Source: Ulva prolifera
Taxonomy: Eukaryota > Chlorophyta > Ulvophyceae > Ulvales > Ulvaceae
DNA length: 64,000 nucleotides
NCBI GenBank assembly: GCA_023078555.1
Contig: CM041199.1
Coordinates: 3,406,513 to 3,470,512 of the forward strand
Direction of reading: 5' to 3'
Shown: positions 51,701 to 62,880 of the stretch, one piece after another
Numbering within the stretch: position 1 is the stretch's first letter
Layout of the letters: the number at the start of each line of letters is the position of its first letter
Notes under the pieces: generated by a model
Seen by the model: the letters and a program-made list of their open reading frames with translations, nothing else
Databases searched by the model: none
Told to the model about the DNA's origin: nothing
Program-made: the position numbers and the translations under genes

Positions 51701-53110
51701 AGGGGGTCATCCACTCCCGCTAAAGGGTGGTCCCCCCCCGGGCGCGCAAAATCCGCTGCGAAACAGCCAAATTGGGGAAGGTTTCCACTATTGTTTAGGT
51801 AGGTTGGGAACTCGTAGTGTTCGATCTCAGTCTTGGGAAAAGTCCCCAAGGTTCGTACCCTTTTCGGCAAAAATCAGCCATTCTCCCCAATATCGACAGA
51901 ACGAAGAGATAACGTCCCCAATCACTCGCCATTGCTTCCAGAACACAAACCACGCCATAAATAAGCTATAATATGTTGCTATCTTTGTGGTTGGTGTATT
52001 TCCGTTTTATGCGGGTGACCCGACACAGTGTGTACAGTACGTAGTGTCGTTCGGCTGCCAATCAACTTGCTGGAGACGGCAAGCAAGCGTCGATCGATGG
52101 TTTTTTCGTTATATGTTAAGCAGTGTCGTTGATTAATGAGCCAACGCCGATTACGTGCGTCAACGGCTGTATGGCACGTTTCCACGCACAGTTCTTTCGT
52201 AACGCGACGCAACCACGTGCTCATCGCATACCAAAACACGACCATCAGATCAGCAGTCGGAACAAGCATTCTGCGCTGTTTGACAGCGTCCTCGCGAGAA
52301 GTAGCCCACATCGGAGGATGTCAGGCACTCATTCACCACGACAGACTCGCCACCTCACTAAACACATCGACCACACTACGCCACTTACTCCAGGCTTTGG
52401 ACTTGCATCCTGTATGTGGGCCCGTTAGAGCCTCGACCGTTGTTCAGCTCTGCAACTGCATTGGCTTGCACACTACACCATCACAAATGCTCCGAACGGC
52501 CGTGACTTGGTTCCAGTCGATGTCCAGGCAACAAAACGAGTTTATATGCTCTCGTGATTTTGCTTATGTTGTCAAGCAGGGTCCATTTGGTGCACCTCCG
52601 GGTCACCGTCTGCTGCCCTGTCAGAGACACAGGAACGATTCGAGAGCGCTGAAACTGCAGATGCCAAGACACGTAAAATGGTGTGAACATTTGCGAATGG
52701 ACACAGTCAAAGCTACTCGCTTTGTCTCACTTGTGCACTGTTACCCCTGCGTGCCGTCTCAAAGTGCACGAATCAGCTGCCTCCCATTTGACAAATTCGA
52801 TGCAGCGCGGCCGTCTAGGGGCAACATAACACAATAGCAAAGGTTGTAGAAGAAGTTTGGGAAAGATTGGGAAAGGAGCTGAGGCACTGGGCAACATTGG
52901 GGAGCCGAGGACGGCAAATCGAGTTTCTCCCCAACCAGACCGGCCATTTCGGCGATTGTGACCCATTTTGCCCAAGACTCCGAACTAAAAACACTACGAT
53001 TGTTCATTCAACTTAGACAATAGTGGAAACCCTCCCCAATTTCTCTGTTTCGCAGCGATTTTTGCGCGCCCGGGGGGGGACCACCCTTTAGCGGGAGTGG
53101 ATGACCCCCT
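51701..53110. mobile_element. Second hAT-like TIR element, 1,410 bp
   Basis: Flanked by perfect 8-bp duplications ATGGGGGT (51693-51700 and 53111-53118). Inverted repeats of about 121 bp (51701-51821 and 52990-53110) with several mismatches begin AGGGGGTCATCCACTCCCGC, the same family as 11229-12808. Both elements share subterminal TTGGGGA clusters and a TATAATA..TTTGTGG stretch. No recognisable transposase. It landed 42 bp after the stop codon of DMT copy 3 and may supply that gene's 3' end. Confidence 0.87.
52136..52837 (+). CDS. Hypothetical ORF inside the hAT-like element
   Basis: 233 codons beginning with ATG, filling much of the interior of the element. No DDE/hAT transposase motifs are visible. 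The segment reading SSREVAHIGGCQALIHHDRL resembles an armadillo-type helical repeat, but one such unit is weak evidence. It may be a captured host fragment, a decayed transposase or chance. The corresponding interior of the other element carries no matching frame. Confidence 0.3.
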   Translation: MSQRRLRASTAVWHVSTHSSFVTRRNHVLIAYQNTTIRSAVGTSILRCLTASSREVAHIGGCQALIHHDRLATSLNTSTTLRHLLQALDLHPVCGPVRASTVVQLCNCIGLHTTPSQMLRTAVTWFQSMSRQQNEFICSRDFAYVVKQGPFGAPPGHRLLPCQRHRNDSRALKLQMPRHVKWCEHLRMDTVKATRFVSLVHCYPCVPSQSARISCLPFDKFDAARPSRGNITQ

Positions 53111-53118
53111 ATGGGGGT

Positions 53119-54225
53119 GAAGGGGGCCCTGAGTGGTCCTGCATGCATGCGAACGTCCATACGCATGGACGGCCATATGCATGGACCCTGATGAGGCAGC
53201 ATGCGCTGTGAGTGTGTCATAAGGACACAGGGGTGCTGTGCAGGGAGGTGTGTGGAGGAGTGAGGCTGTAGCGGATGTTGTATAATGATGCATGGAGCGA
53301 ATGCATACACGGTGTGGATTGTGCGTGTGATATGCGAGTGGTTCAGTGATTTAGATGCAGGCTGAGGCGATAGGGTGCAGCAGGTGTGCAGTCGACACGC
53401 TGTGTTGCGTGTGCATCGACACAGCATGGCTGCGCTGTGTCAGGCAGGCAGCGATGCCGAATGCATGTGAGGTGTAAATTGAACGCCGCCTGGGTGTGCG
53501 GTACACCGCACGGTTGTCGGACACCTCCGGATGCATGAACAAAAACTGGAGCTGGTGCATGATACTGTAAATGTACAGGGTATGGGTGGTATGGGTACCG
53601 AATAGGCAGCAGCCATACGTGCCATGCGTGTCTCGAGATACGTGCCGAGCCGCAGTCGTGCAGGGTTGCTCAGCCCGGGTCATGATCAGCTGATCAGCTG
53701 CAGAGCGCATCTGGATCCCGCAGGCCACGAGCAGATTCCATTGATGACATGCCCTGGTGCGCGATTATTGCGCCCGAGATGCGGTCACGGGTTCGGCCAG
53801 AGTGGCAACACTGCATGCGCATGTGCAGCAGCAGGACCTGGAGGCGCCACAGGCTTCCGTGCTCGTCAGTCAAAGCCGCTTCCTGATTGGCGGATGCAGC
53901 GAGCCCCCATGCAGGGGCTGTGTCTATGGGTGATGACGGGCATGCTGTCTGCAGCTGTATGTGGCCCGGGTGCCTCGATCGGTCCTCCGGAGCAGACAAT
54001 ATGCCAATGGCTATGTCCGGTTGCATCTGGCTATATACCGATGCATACCTCCACAGATGCTGGCATGCCCCGTCCATGCAATTCAGTGGTGCCTTCACGA
54101 GAGCTCTCTCGGAGCATGAAGCTGAGGTTGCACGTGGGATGCCTTCTAATAGTTTGTTCACGACAACTACACGCAGCCCGCCGCTCATCAGTGAACAAGT
54201 GTAGTCGATATACTGGGCTGCTGCA
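53119..54225. other. Region without a recognised gene
   Basis: A 300-codon frame (53624-54526) runs into the repeats that follow and shows no domain; treated as non-coding. Confidence 0.45.
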
Positions 54226-54640
54226 CTGTCAGTATGTACTGACAAAGGACAGAGGCTGGGCATGCGACCGGTTCTCGGGGTCCATTCTCACCCACTTTCA
54301 CGCATTCACGGCACTGGGCCCGGCATGGGCTCGCACCACAGCCCTACCGGCAAAACCTGCCCTGTCCGTATGTAGTTACAAAGAACAGATGCCGGGCATC
54401 GAGCCGTTTCTCGAAATTCACTTGCAAATCCACTCACTCATTCACCAGTCCCGTGCACGCCCACAATGGGCAAGATGTCCGTATGTAGTTGCAAAGGACA
54501 GAGGCCGGGCATCGAGCCATTGCTAGGAACTCACACGCAAATCCACTCACGCAGTCGTGGCACTAGGCCGGGAACGAGCACGTACCACGGCCCGGCCGGT
54601 GATGTCAGCCAAATGATGTCCGTATGTATGCATGGTTACA
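54226..54640 (+). repeat. Three-copy repeat with GTATGTAGTTACAAAGGACA
   Basis: Copies near 54231, 54371 and 54480 share GTATGTAGTT(A/G)CAAAGGACA, then GAGGCCGGGCATCGAGCC, then CGCAAATCCACTCAC. A single copy lies at 41205-41290. The unit length of about 110-140 bp varies. It is unlike the retrotransposon 3' end despite the shared GTTACAAA. Confidence 0.7.
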
Positions 54641-57300
54641 TACATACAACACACGGAGGCACGTATCTGCACCTGTCAATCGCAGCCCACACACTTGCCA
54701 GCGTGGCCGCGGGTAGAAGCACTCCACAATGGTAGTGGCAGTGCAGTGGCTGGGTGATATGTGTTACAAGGACAAAGCCGGAGTAGCCGGCTGCACCGCG
54801 AGGATACCGGGCAAGCACACTAACAGCCCAATGCACGCGCGGCATTGCAGGAGAGTGGCATCCACGTCGAATGCGCCCGGACTCAGGGCCCCGTCACAGG
54901 AAGCACCCGCACACAGCGGCCCACCACAGCCTGACAGGCACCCACTGAACACGCACCCATGTACATACCCCCACACCACATGATGGATGATCCACGCACT
55001 CGTCCCCGCTCGAGCCCCCAACACACGCACCCCCGCGGCCGCACGCAATACAGCCCCGCCCAAGCTGGCAGCCGGGGGGCCTCCCCCCGGGGTGGGTAAT
55101 GTGCAGCGCCAGCAGTGTAGGTTGCACACATCTATCTCACGATGCATGAGATATCATGCATGCGCACGCGAGTGCATATTCTGGACATGGTCTCCAGGTC
55201 TCGGCCTGGAAGGCTTACATCGCCACCTACACTGCAAGATCCGCGTTGACATGGAGGTGGTGTTCAGCTGACTATTAGTATGGTGTTGAGAGCTGTTGTA
55301 GTGGCTTCGGCCTGCAGCACTGGCCAGCTGGGCGCCCAGCACTGGCCAGCACTTCGGCCTGCAGCACTGGCCATGGCCCCTTGCCGGCGCTTTGCTGTTG
55401 GGGCTTTTGAGGAGGACGACTGACAGGGATTCGCATTCCTCGTTACCTACAATGCACTGTATACAAACACACTATATGGATACGCATCTATATAGTTTGT
55501 TTGTGTTGTTTGACCTCGCAAACATTCAAGTCTGAATCTGCAGACATCTGGTTGAGCTGCTGGGTGGCCACATGACCGAACTGCCGAACAGTTGATGATA
55601 CTGGGTTGCTCAGCGTCAGCATCCAGCATGTTTCTCCCAGTCTCTTCTCACCGCATGGGACTGCAGCTGTTGAGCTAGCTGTTGTGAAAGCTTTTGCGAG
55701 TGCCTGTACACCACGGATGTAGGTGCTGAATGTGGCTGCCATGACGTCAACAATGGCCTGTCTGCAAATGCAAGTACCTCTGTGTATGCCTTGTTGCTGG
55801 GCACTCATGGCATTGAAGCTGCGACGCCAGCTTCTGCCAATGGCATGGATGCTGCAGTGCTTCATTAGTGTTCATTGAACTGGATGACAAGCTCAAGCCT
55901 CCGGCTTCACGCAGCATTGCACGGGCTCGAGCATCACTGTAAGCTGCCTAGAAGCAGTAGGTGCCGGTGGCATGCCAGTCTGCCATGTTATGGCTCTGCC
56001 ACGCAACCACCGCCATCGGCGTGGGAGTGCTGAACGTGCGAGCACAGTATTTCTAGGAAAGCCAAAGTGCTCCAGGAAAGCTCAAACGATTCGGTACAGC
56101 AGCCCGATGTGTCACAGATGCGGACAGGTCATATGGCAGAGCTGAGAGCCCAGGCCACGACACTGCGCTCGAGCTAGTGCTCGTAAGCGTAGTGTGAGCA
56201 GTGATCAAATATACCTCTTTAGTGCTGCTTCCAAAGGGATGTGTGCGTACCGATGACATTTGAGAATTCGGTGTGATATGACTCACGCAGCTGGTGTCCA
56301 CGAGCGCGTGCAGAGGTCCAGTCGGGAGCATGACACATCAGCATCCACCGCGGTGCTGTAGATCATGAAGCCGTGTCGCCTTGATCAGGCGTGCGAGCAA
56401 CTGCGCGTGCAGTAAGGCGGTACCAGCACCAGCATGCGGAGCTTCACTGCCTCAGGTGTACTGTCTGAGTCGCCGGGCTCGATCACATAGAGCACTTGAC
56501 ATGATATACATAATACTTTCTGATGCCGTTTCGAAGGTGAACAGCCTCAACAAATCAACGAAGCGGGCCAACTCCACTGCAGACCCGCCTGGAGCTTGTG
56601 GGACAGCTGCGCCAGACCTGCGCACTCGCAAAGCAGGCCAAGCAGGCAGACCTCATGTCAAATGTATCACGGCATTGCGTCCCAGCGGATGTTTCTGGAG
56701 TGGTGACGTTGGCCACGATCGAGTACTGCGCGCATTTCACATGCATATGTCCAGGCGGGTTTGTGCAAGGTTCACGCAAGCCTTCCGAAACGTGCGTGCG
56801 TACATATACGCAGCTAGTGCGTGCCTGCACCACATCTCCCGCTCACCTCGCCCCTCTCTGTACTTCCGTGCTGTACATCCGGGCGGACGGGCGTTGACGG
56901 TCAAGCACACATCCAGCACTACCGCGTTTGAATTCGCGACCACCACCGGCGACAGCGAAGAGCGTGTGGGACAGTCCCAGCCAATCGCACTCTACAAGTG
57001 AGAGAATGTCAAGGTAAGAATTCTGTCGCACAGCTGCACTTGGCCCGTGCCTGCCCGTTCACGCTGCTCCGCACAGGCGCAACGTTAACCAAGTTGAATA
57101 AGACACCGAGCTCTCGAGATTGTGCTTCGCGGTGTCCACAGCATGGCTAGGTGCTCGCCGGTCGTTGCAGCAGCCCAGCCACCACACTTCATGAGCACGG
57201 AGGCACAGCATTTGAACACATTTGGTAGTCCGTTGGGGCTGTACTGAAGAGGTTTGGGCCAATGCTGGCTGAGACAACCATGGTTGCAACTGCATGCACA
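54641..57300. other. Region without a recognised gene
   Basis: Several open frames up to 206 codons (56381-57001) but none with a family signature. 55310-55375 holds short CTGCAGCACTGGCCA repeats. Confidence 0.45.
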
Positions 57301-57311
57301 GCAGTCTGCCG

Positions 57312-57378
57312 AGGGTAAGTAAAGTAAATCTGAATTTACTGAGCCGTATCCTTTTGGAAATTGACAACTCCGAATTAA
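57312..57378 (+). repeat. Dispersed repeat, AAGTAAAGTAAATCTG..GAGCCGTATCC
   Basis: Matches the complement of positions 1-58 (AGTAAAGTAAATCTG, TGAGCCGTATCC) and, at its right end, 35438-35457 (TTGACAACTCCGAATTA). A third partial copy is at 32154-32190. Confidence 0.65.
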
Positions 57379-57624
57379 CAGGACCACCTATGCCGTGTGG
57401 CACTACACGTTTGTTGGCATTACTTGTCGTCGGTGTGGGTGGGGTTCGGGGTGCTGCTCAGCCTTGCCTGACTACCGGTAGGCCTGCCTCGTGACTTCAA
57501 CTGCCCGTGTGAGATATATTCCTTGTGACTCACCGTCTATGTGCCTTTGTCTGGTATGCCTGGGCCTGCAACAGCTGCCCTCGTTGCTCTGCCATCTGCC
57601 ATGTTGCTGCCCTGCTCTGTTATC

Positions 57625-57670
57625 GCAGATGTTGCTGCCCTGTGCCCTTTGCACCGGCAGCAACATCTGC
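57625..57670. repeat. 46-nt hairpin with 15-bp perfect stem
   Basis: GCAGATGTTGCTGCC (57625-57639) pairs perfectly with 57656-57670. The loop contains a further GTGC..GCAC stem, giving about 19 pairs in all. No transcript evidence. Confidence 0.7.
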
Positions 57671-57679
57671 AACACCATC

Positions 57680-58300
57680 TACAGCTGCACCACGCTGTCC
57701 GTGCAGTGCCAGCCATGCCTTGCCAACTGTGTGCATCCAGTCTTTTCCGGGCCTCCTTCACTCAGAGGCTGTCACACAAGGAGCTGTAGGAAGAGCTGTA
57801 CTGTTGATAGCACCATGCAGCTCCCAGCTGAGGGAGGAAAGCAGCCCTCTGCCCCTGCAACAGGGCATGTGTGTTACAAGGATAAACGGCATGTGTGTGA
57901 CACATTCGTGTAGCTGCTGGTCAGCCTAGCTTGCTGGGGCGGGCCCCCCCCACGGGCGCAGTGTCTCCATAGTGTCTCAGAGATGCGTAGAATGCAGCCG
58001 CATGCAGCCGGCGTACCGCCTCTCCTGCATGATATCCATCTCAAGCGCGCTGTGCCTCACTGAGCAGCCTGCCCATCCGCCCGCCCGCGAATCCCTGTCC
58101 AGACTGTTCCAAAGAGCCGTGCCCCCTGCAGTGTGATCATTGCTCATCATCGCCGGGTGTTTCAGTACACACGGATTTCCTGGCGCGATGCTGTCCCGTC
58201 CACTTTGTCCATTTCCGCCCCCACGCCGAATGTGCCGAGAAGCGCCGTGGTAGCTCGAGCGCGACACCGGCCGTTGGTGTATCACCCGGCTCCACGGCGC
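57680..58300. other. Upstream region of the Cys-rich gene
   Basis: No coding region recognised. Should contain the promoter of the gene starting at 58308, but no clear TATA element is visible. Confidence 0.4.
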
Positions 58301-58307
58301 ATGCAGG

Positions 58308-60964
58308 ATGACGGTCGTGAAGGCAGCCGCAGTCACATGCATGCTGCTGCCCCTCTTCTCCGCCGCCGCCGCCCGCGGCCCGGCTGTGTCCGAGCTCCCC
58401 CGCCTCAACCTGGCCACTGCCGCTGAGTCACGCGGGGCTGCTGACTCGCACGTCGCGCCCGGCCTCGGCCACGGCCACGCCTTCCACCGCCACCTCATGG
58501 ACTTTGACGTCTCGGCCGGCGTGGAGGGCGGCGGCTGCGGCGGCAAGCTGCAGCGCTGCTGCGATGGCGGCGCCTGTGACGGTGGCTTGCAGTGCTTCAG
58601 CGGCAGCTGCGTGAAGTGCGGCTCCAGCGGCCGGCCCCCCTGCTCGGGGGGCAGCCCGTGCGGCGCGGGTCTGGTGGAGAAGGGGGGAATCTGTGTGAAG
58701 GACAACGGGGCTCCCGGCTCACCGGGGACGTACGGGGGCAACCCTCCGGCCCCTCCTGGGTGCGCTGCTGGCCTGTTGCATGCATGTCTCTATAGAGCCA
58801 CGTGAGCAAGAGTGTGTCAAAGCTGCTGTGCACTGGCACCGTGCTGCTGTTGCTCGAAACGTGATGGCAGTCGCCTTGGCACGTCTTCGGATGTGCAGGC
58901 GAGCGGTCCAGGTTGTACCTTGTTCTTAGTCTGACGCATCACATTGATGGCTTTTCAGGTGAACGGTAGGTTGAGTGCACAGATGGACTGCCAGCTCTGC
59001 GGCAGGTCACACAGCCGCTGCCTGCACAGCCAGATGCTATATTTCACACTGACACAAGCGTTGTGTGTGGCCTTTGAGGGACTGTGTTGGCATATGCTCC
59101 ATGTGGCTGTTTGCGTGCGCGTGTGTCATGTCGGGCCCAGGCCTGTGCTCCATTGGCGTTGACGTCACTGCATGACAGCAACAGTTTGAAAGGATTCAGT
59201 TGACAGAGGTTCATACCTGGCAGAGTACGACTGTTCCCCGTGCGGAGACAATGTCACTGCCGAGCCCATTGTGCATAGACGCCGCCGCGCACACGTCAAG
59301 CAGTCAGGACTACAACATGTGCCCTTATTGTGACATGGTTCCCACTTGAACATTGGTTCGCGATCAGCGCTGCACTGCGCGATCGGCAGAGGTCCCCCGT
59401 CCTGGTGCACTTCTACACCGCCCGTTGCATCCGGAAGCCAAGAACAACAGCATTAGGTGACTAGGTTCCAGCTTGACCGAATCTCGAGATGCAAGATCAC
59501 CGATGGCATTGCGCATCATTGCAGCCGATTGGCAGCAAGAAAAAGCCCTCGCGTTGTTCACCTGTGCTGCGGTGCCACAAAGGGCACATGTGTCCAATAA
59601 TTCATAAATTACACGCCGCAGAGGTCATCACGGCTGCCTTGAGTGCGGCGTTGCGGTGTCATGTGGACGTTGCATGAGTTCGCTGGTCTCGTGGGCCTCG
59701 GCGACCTCGACTCGGCTTGCAATCAATGCATCGCGTTGCGGTTCCCTATCTCGCTTGTATCTAGCAATATCCCTGATCAACCCCACCTGTTGCTTGTGGT
59801 GAGTACCTGCATTTGGTGAACAATGCCAGGGGTGCAGCGGTGCAACCAGCCGGATGAATGTGTTTGACAGAGACCATGTCGAGAATCACGGGAGACGGTT
59901 ACATCGTCTCGCATAAAATCTAAGTCTGCAGACATCATGATGGCCACCTCGAGACGTGTCATGGTTGCAGCGCAAGATTGTGAGGGGTGATGGAGCTGCC
60001 TGTAGAAAGTGGTGCTGGGCCTGCCTGCCCAGCTGGCCTCAGCTTCCAGGTCAAAACTACTGGCGCCGAGGAGTTGATAGTGGCAATCAACACATGCACA
60101 CTCAAACGTCATGCTGGTGCTTGTCTGGTGCTGATTTTCAGGCTTGAGCCAGTTGGGGGAACTGGCTGCTCTTGCCAACACCAGAACGTTTGCCCAGGCA
60201 AGCTTGATCAAAAGAGTCAACACAGACATCATGTGCTTACGCCTGGTCCAGGTGCCCAACTTGGTAGAATGCAGCTGTCAAACCTGGCGTTCCAGGCTGC
60301 TCAGCTCCCGTTGGACTGCGTTCAAAGCGCCTGAGCTGTCTCTGAGATATGAATCCCGCCCCAGTCTAGTGCTGGGCCACCTGCGACCATCCGCTGCACC
60401 TCTGATCAGGCCAACAGGCACATCACCAGAGATGCCATTGCCAGTGGTGCTTGCTCCATGCCTTCTCTCAATGACAAAAAGACACTGCATCGAGTCCCCC
60501 CCCCCCCATCGACACCAAGTGCGCCAATGCTCTCTCCCACCCGACTTGCCCTCACCTCGCCGAACCTCATTGCTGCGCATGCATGCAGGGGCGGCGGCAG
60601 CGGTGGCCAGGAGTGCGGCGGCGCCCTCGCGCCGTGCTGCGCCGGCGGCGCCTGCTCCTCACCCGGCCTCACCTGCGGCTTCGCCGACATCTGCGTCACG
60701 TGCGGCAGCCTCGGCGAGACCGCTTGCGCCTCCGACCCCCCCTGCGATGCCGGCCTCACCGCCCGCAGCGGCACCTGCATCGAGGGGCTTCTGCCTTCCG
60801 GCCCCCCGGACGGTGACGACGGCGGGGCCCCCACGGACGGCGGCGACGGCTTCACCGTCACTGAAGGCAGCACCGGTACCGTCTCTGTTGACGAGGCCTC
60901 GTCGGTCTCGGACGGCAGCACAGATGCAAGCAAGGTGGAGGCCAGGCTGCGCGGCTTCCAGTAG
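58308..60964 (+). CDS. Secreted two-module cysteine-rich protein (two exons)
   Basis: Exons 58308-58759 and 60589-60964 join in phase 2 (donor GTGCGC, acceptor GCATGCAG) to give 275 residues. A signal peptide (MTVVKAAAVTCMLLPLFSAA) is clear, so it should enter the secretory route. Two homologous cysteine modules follow, one per exon: C-G-(x)n-CC-x4-C-x(4-6)-L-x-C-x(4-5)-C-V-x-C-G, then C..PC-x-x-G-L..G-x-C (GGCGGKLQRCCDGGACDGG; GGQECGGALAPCCAGGACSS). The shared spacing supports the intron joining them. The C-terminus is acidic and Ser/Thr-rich. I do not recognise the family; a disulfide-bonded extracellular or wall-associated protein is likely. Further small exons inside the 1.8-kb intron cannot be excluded. 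The start is the only ATG that gives the signal peptide. Confidence 0.7.
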
Positions 60965-62484
60965 CTTCTAGGCTGCGGAGGGCGTGGCCGGCGATGTGTG
61001 TTGCACCGGGTGCTGTACACCAGCTGGGTTGCCTTCCGGCATTCTTAGGGCTGCCATCCAGGAATCGGAGCTGAATAATCGGAAGTGTCCAACGCCTTCG
61101 GGTCCGCCTACCCTACGCAGCCGCACACGTGGGCGCGGTGGTAGGCGTCGACGTCGGTGCAGGTGGCATCGCTCTCATGCGGCAGCGTGCTGCCCATTGC
61201 TAGAGGGCAGACGGATCGTGCGGCTGCGGTTTTTGCGGCGGCGCGGAAAGTTGTGCCCCGTAGGTGCCAGGTGCCAAGCGATGGTGGTGGGTACAGGCAT
61301 GGGGACTGGGAGGGCAGGGAAGGCGGGATTGTCCGCTGCGCCTCCAACGTCGCACGGTGATTGCTGCTGTTGCTAGCGGGCCGGGGCGGAGGAGCCGCCT
61401 GGATCCCTCGCATGAGGCATGTGACTGCGTGGCGCATGAGGCCGCAGCACCGGCAGAAGTAGTTTGATTGTTTGCGTGGTTCTAGTTGCGTGCTATCCTC
61501 CTGCTACATTTTTTCAATTCATTCGTTCTCATTGAGCTGTCATCGTGTGATGTGGCCGGCTCGCGCTTGCCTGGCCCTGCCACCGCGGCTTACCGCCGCG
61601 AAGTGAGAGGTTGGGGCGGGCAGCAGAGACCGGGCAGGGTTTGTCCGTGCGCTGAAGTGATTAGCACCAAGTGGCTCCCTGCTGTGCTTGTGCTCCAGCG
61701 GATGGGCGTGCATGCGCATCACACATAGAGCTGTAAACCATTCCTGCGTCTCATGTCGGTGTTCATTTCAGGATGGCATGATGGTAGTTCAGGCGCGGGT
61801 GTGTGTCCACTGGCGGAAGCGACACAGGCAACCTTCCTGTTGCACGCATGCGGCTTCTGGACAAGCACAGTGCACTCGGTGCCGCAGCCTCTCCTGTGGC
61901 AGCTGCTTGTGTGGCGACACTCCGGCGCTGTGCGTGTGCAGGCCAGGCACACCTACGATCTGAGAGCCACGTCGTGAGCCCCACATACATATCCGCAGAG
62001 TCAATCTCTTTCTCCGTGGTTGTTTCGGTGTGCTGAGCTTGTCGATTTGCCTGAGTGTAAGCGTCAGGTGCGGGTGTGAATCGGCCACGTTGGTTCTGGG
62101 CTCCATGCAAATCGGGCACGCTTTAGCAGCACAGAGACAGGGTGAAATGTGCCGCTCGCGCTATGCCGAGTGACAGTGGCGTAGGTGATGACACAGGAGA
62201 TATTTGAATTGCGTTACCCTGAGACTAGTGTATTTCCTACAAGAGGATTGTGGCATTACACTTCATCGGGACTGTATCTGCTGTAATCTGTTCCTCAGAC
62301 GTATCACAGGGGCAACAATATGCCCACAGGCACTGTGACGTGTCAGACGATGATGATGCAGTGATGCAGACGCCTGCCACTCATCGCGGCATGCTGCTAT
62401 ACGAGCACCAGTGCACACCAATTACAGACTTGGTTCTATCACATCCAATATCATCATGTAATCTCATGAGACAAATTCAGCTGT
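60965..62484. other. Intergenic region
   Basis: No gene recognised. GCTGTAAAC at about 61731 contains TGTAA but is far from the preceding stop. Confidence 0.45.
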
Positions 62485-62880
62485 TCAAGAGGGAACCATG
62501 AGGCGCGTTCCCGTCGACGTGTCCGCCCGTGCATCCGCACACGGCCCATGCACCCGCGCAGGCCCCCCCGCGAACTCCAGCGCCGTGTCGTCGCAGAGCC
62601 GTTCCACGACAACTTCCCCAGATGCCGCGGCCCCTTCTTGCTGCGCGGGTGGAGCACCTCGTCTGACCCCCAGCGTCTTCCAGAGCCGCTGCAGCTTGGG
62701 CGTGTGAGGCAGAGCACCGATCGCCCGGAAGCCCTGGCCTGGCACGGCGTCAGAGAATAACGTCTCTACAACCTCTGGCGGTTTGCCCGGCATGGTGCGG
62801 ACGGCGGTGGCGTAATGCATGTGCCCAGCCACCAGCAGCACCGCCAGGACAAGCACCCTGCAGCACCAACACCACACCAT
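62485..62880 (-). CDS. Possible small secreted protein
   Basis: 131 residues from the ATG at 62880. It begins with a convincing signal peptide (MVWCWCCRVLVLAVLLVAG, cleavage likely after HMHYATA) and continues with a soluble, mixed-composition chain (PEVVETLFSDAVPGQGFRAI; ALEFAGGPARVHGPC). The frame is open upstream to 63108, but that part looks random. No family recognised. It could be the first exon of a longer gene reading leftwards. GC-rich like the other exons here. Confidence 0.4.
   Translation of the reverse strand: MVWCWCCRVLVLAVLLVAGHMHYATAVRTMPGKPPEVVETLFSDAVPGQGFRAIGALPHTPKLQRLWKTLGVRRGAPPAQQEGAAASGEVVVERLCDDTALEFAGGPARVHGPCADARADTSTGTRLMVPS

Noticed and set aside
52136-52837. hAT transposase
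   Set aside because: No DDE/hAT motifs or dimerisation region visible; only an anonymous ORF can be supported.
53624-54526. 300-codon gene
   Set aside because: The frame runs through the three-copy repeat and shows no domain or paralogue.
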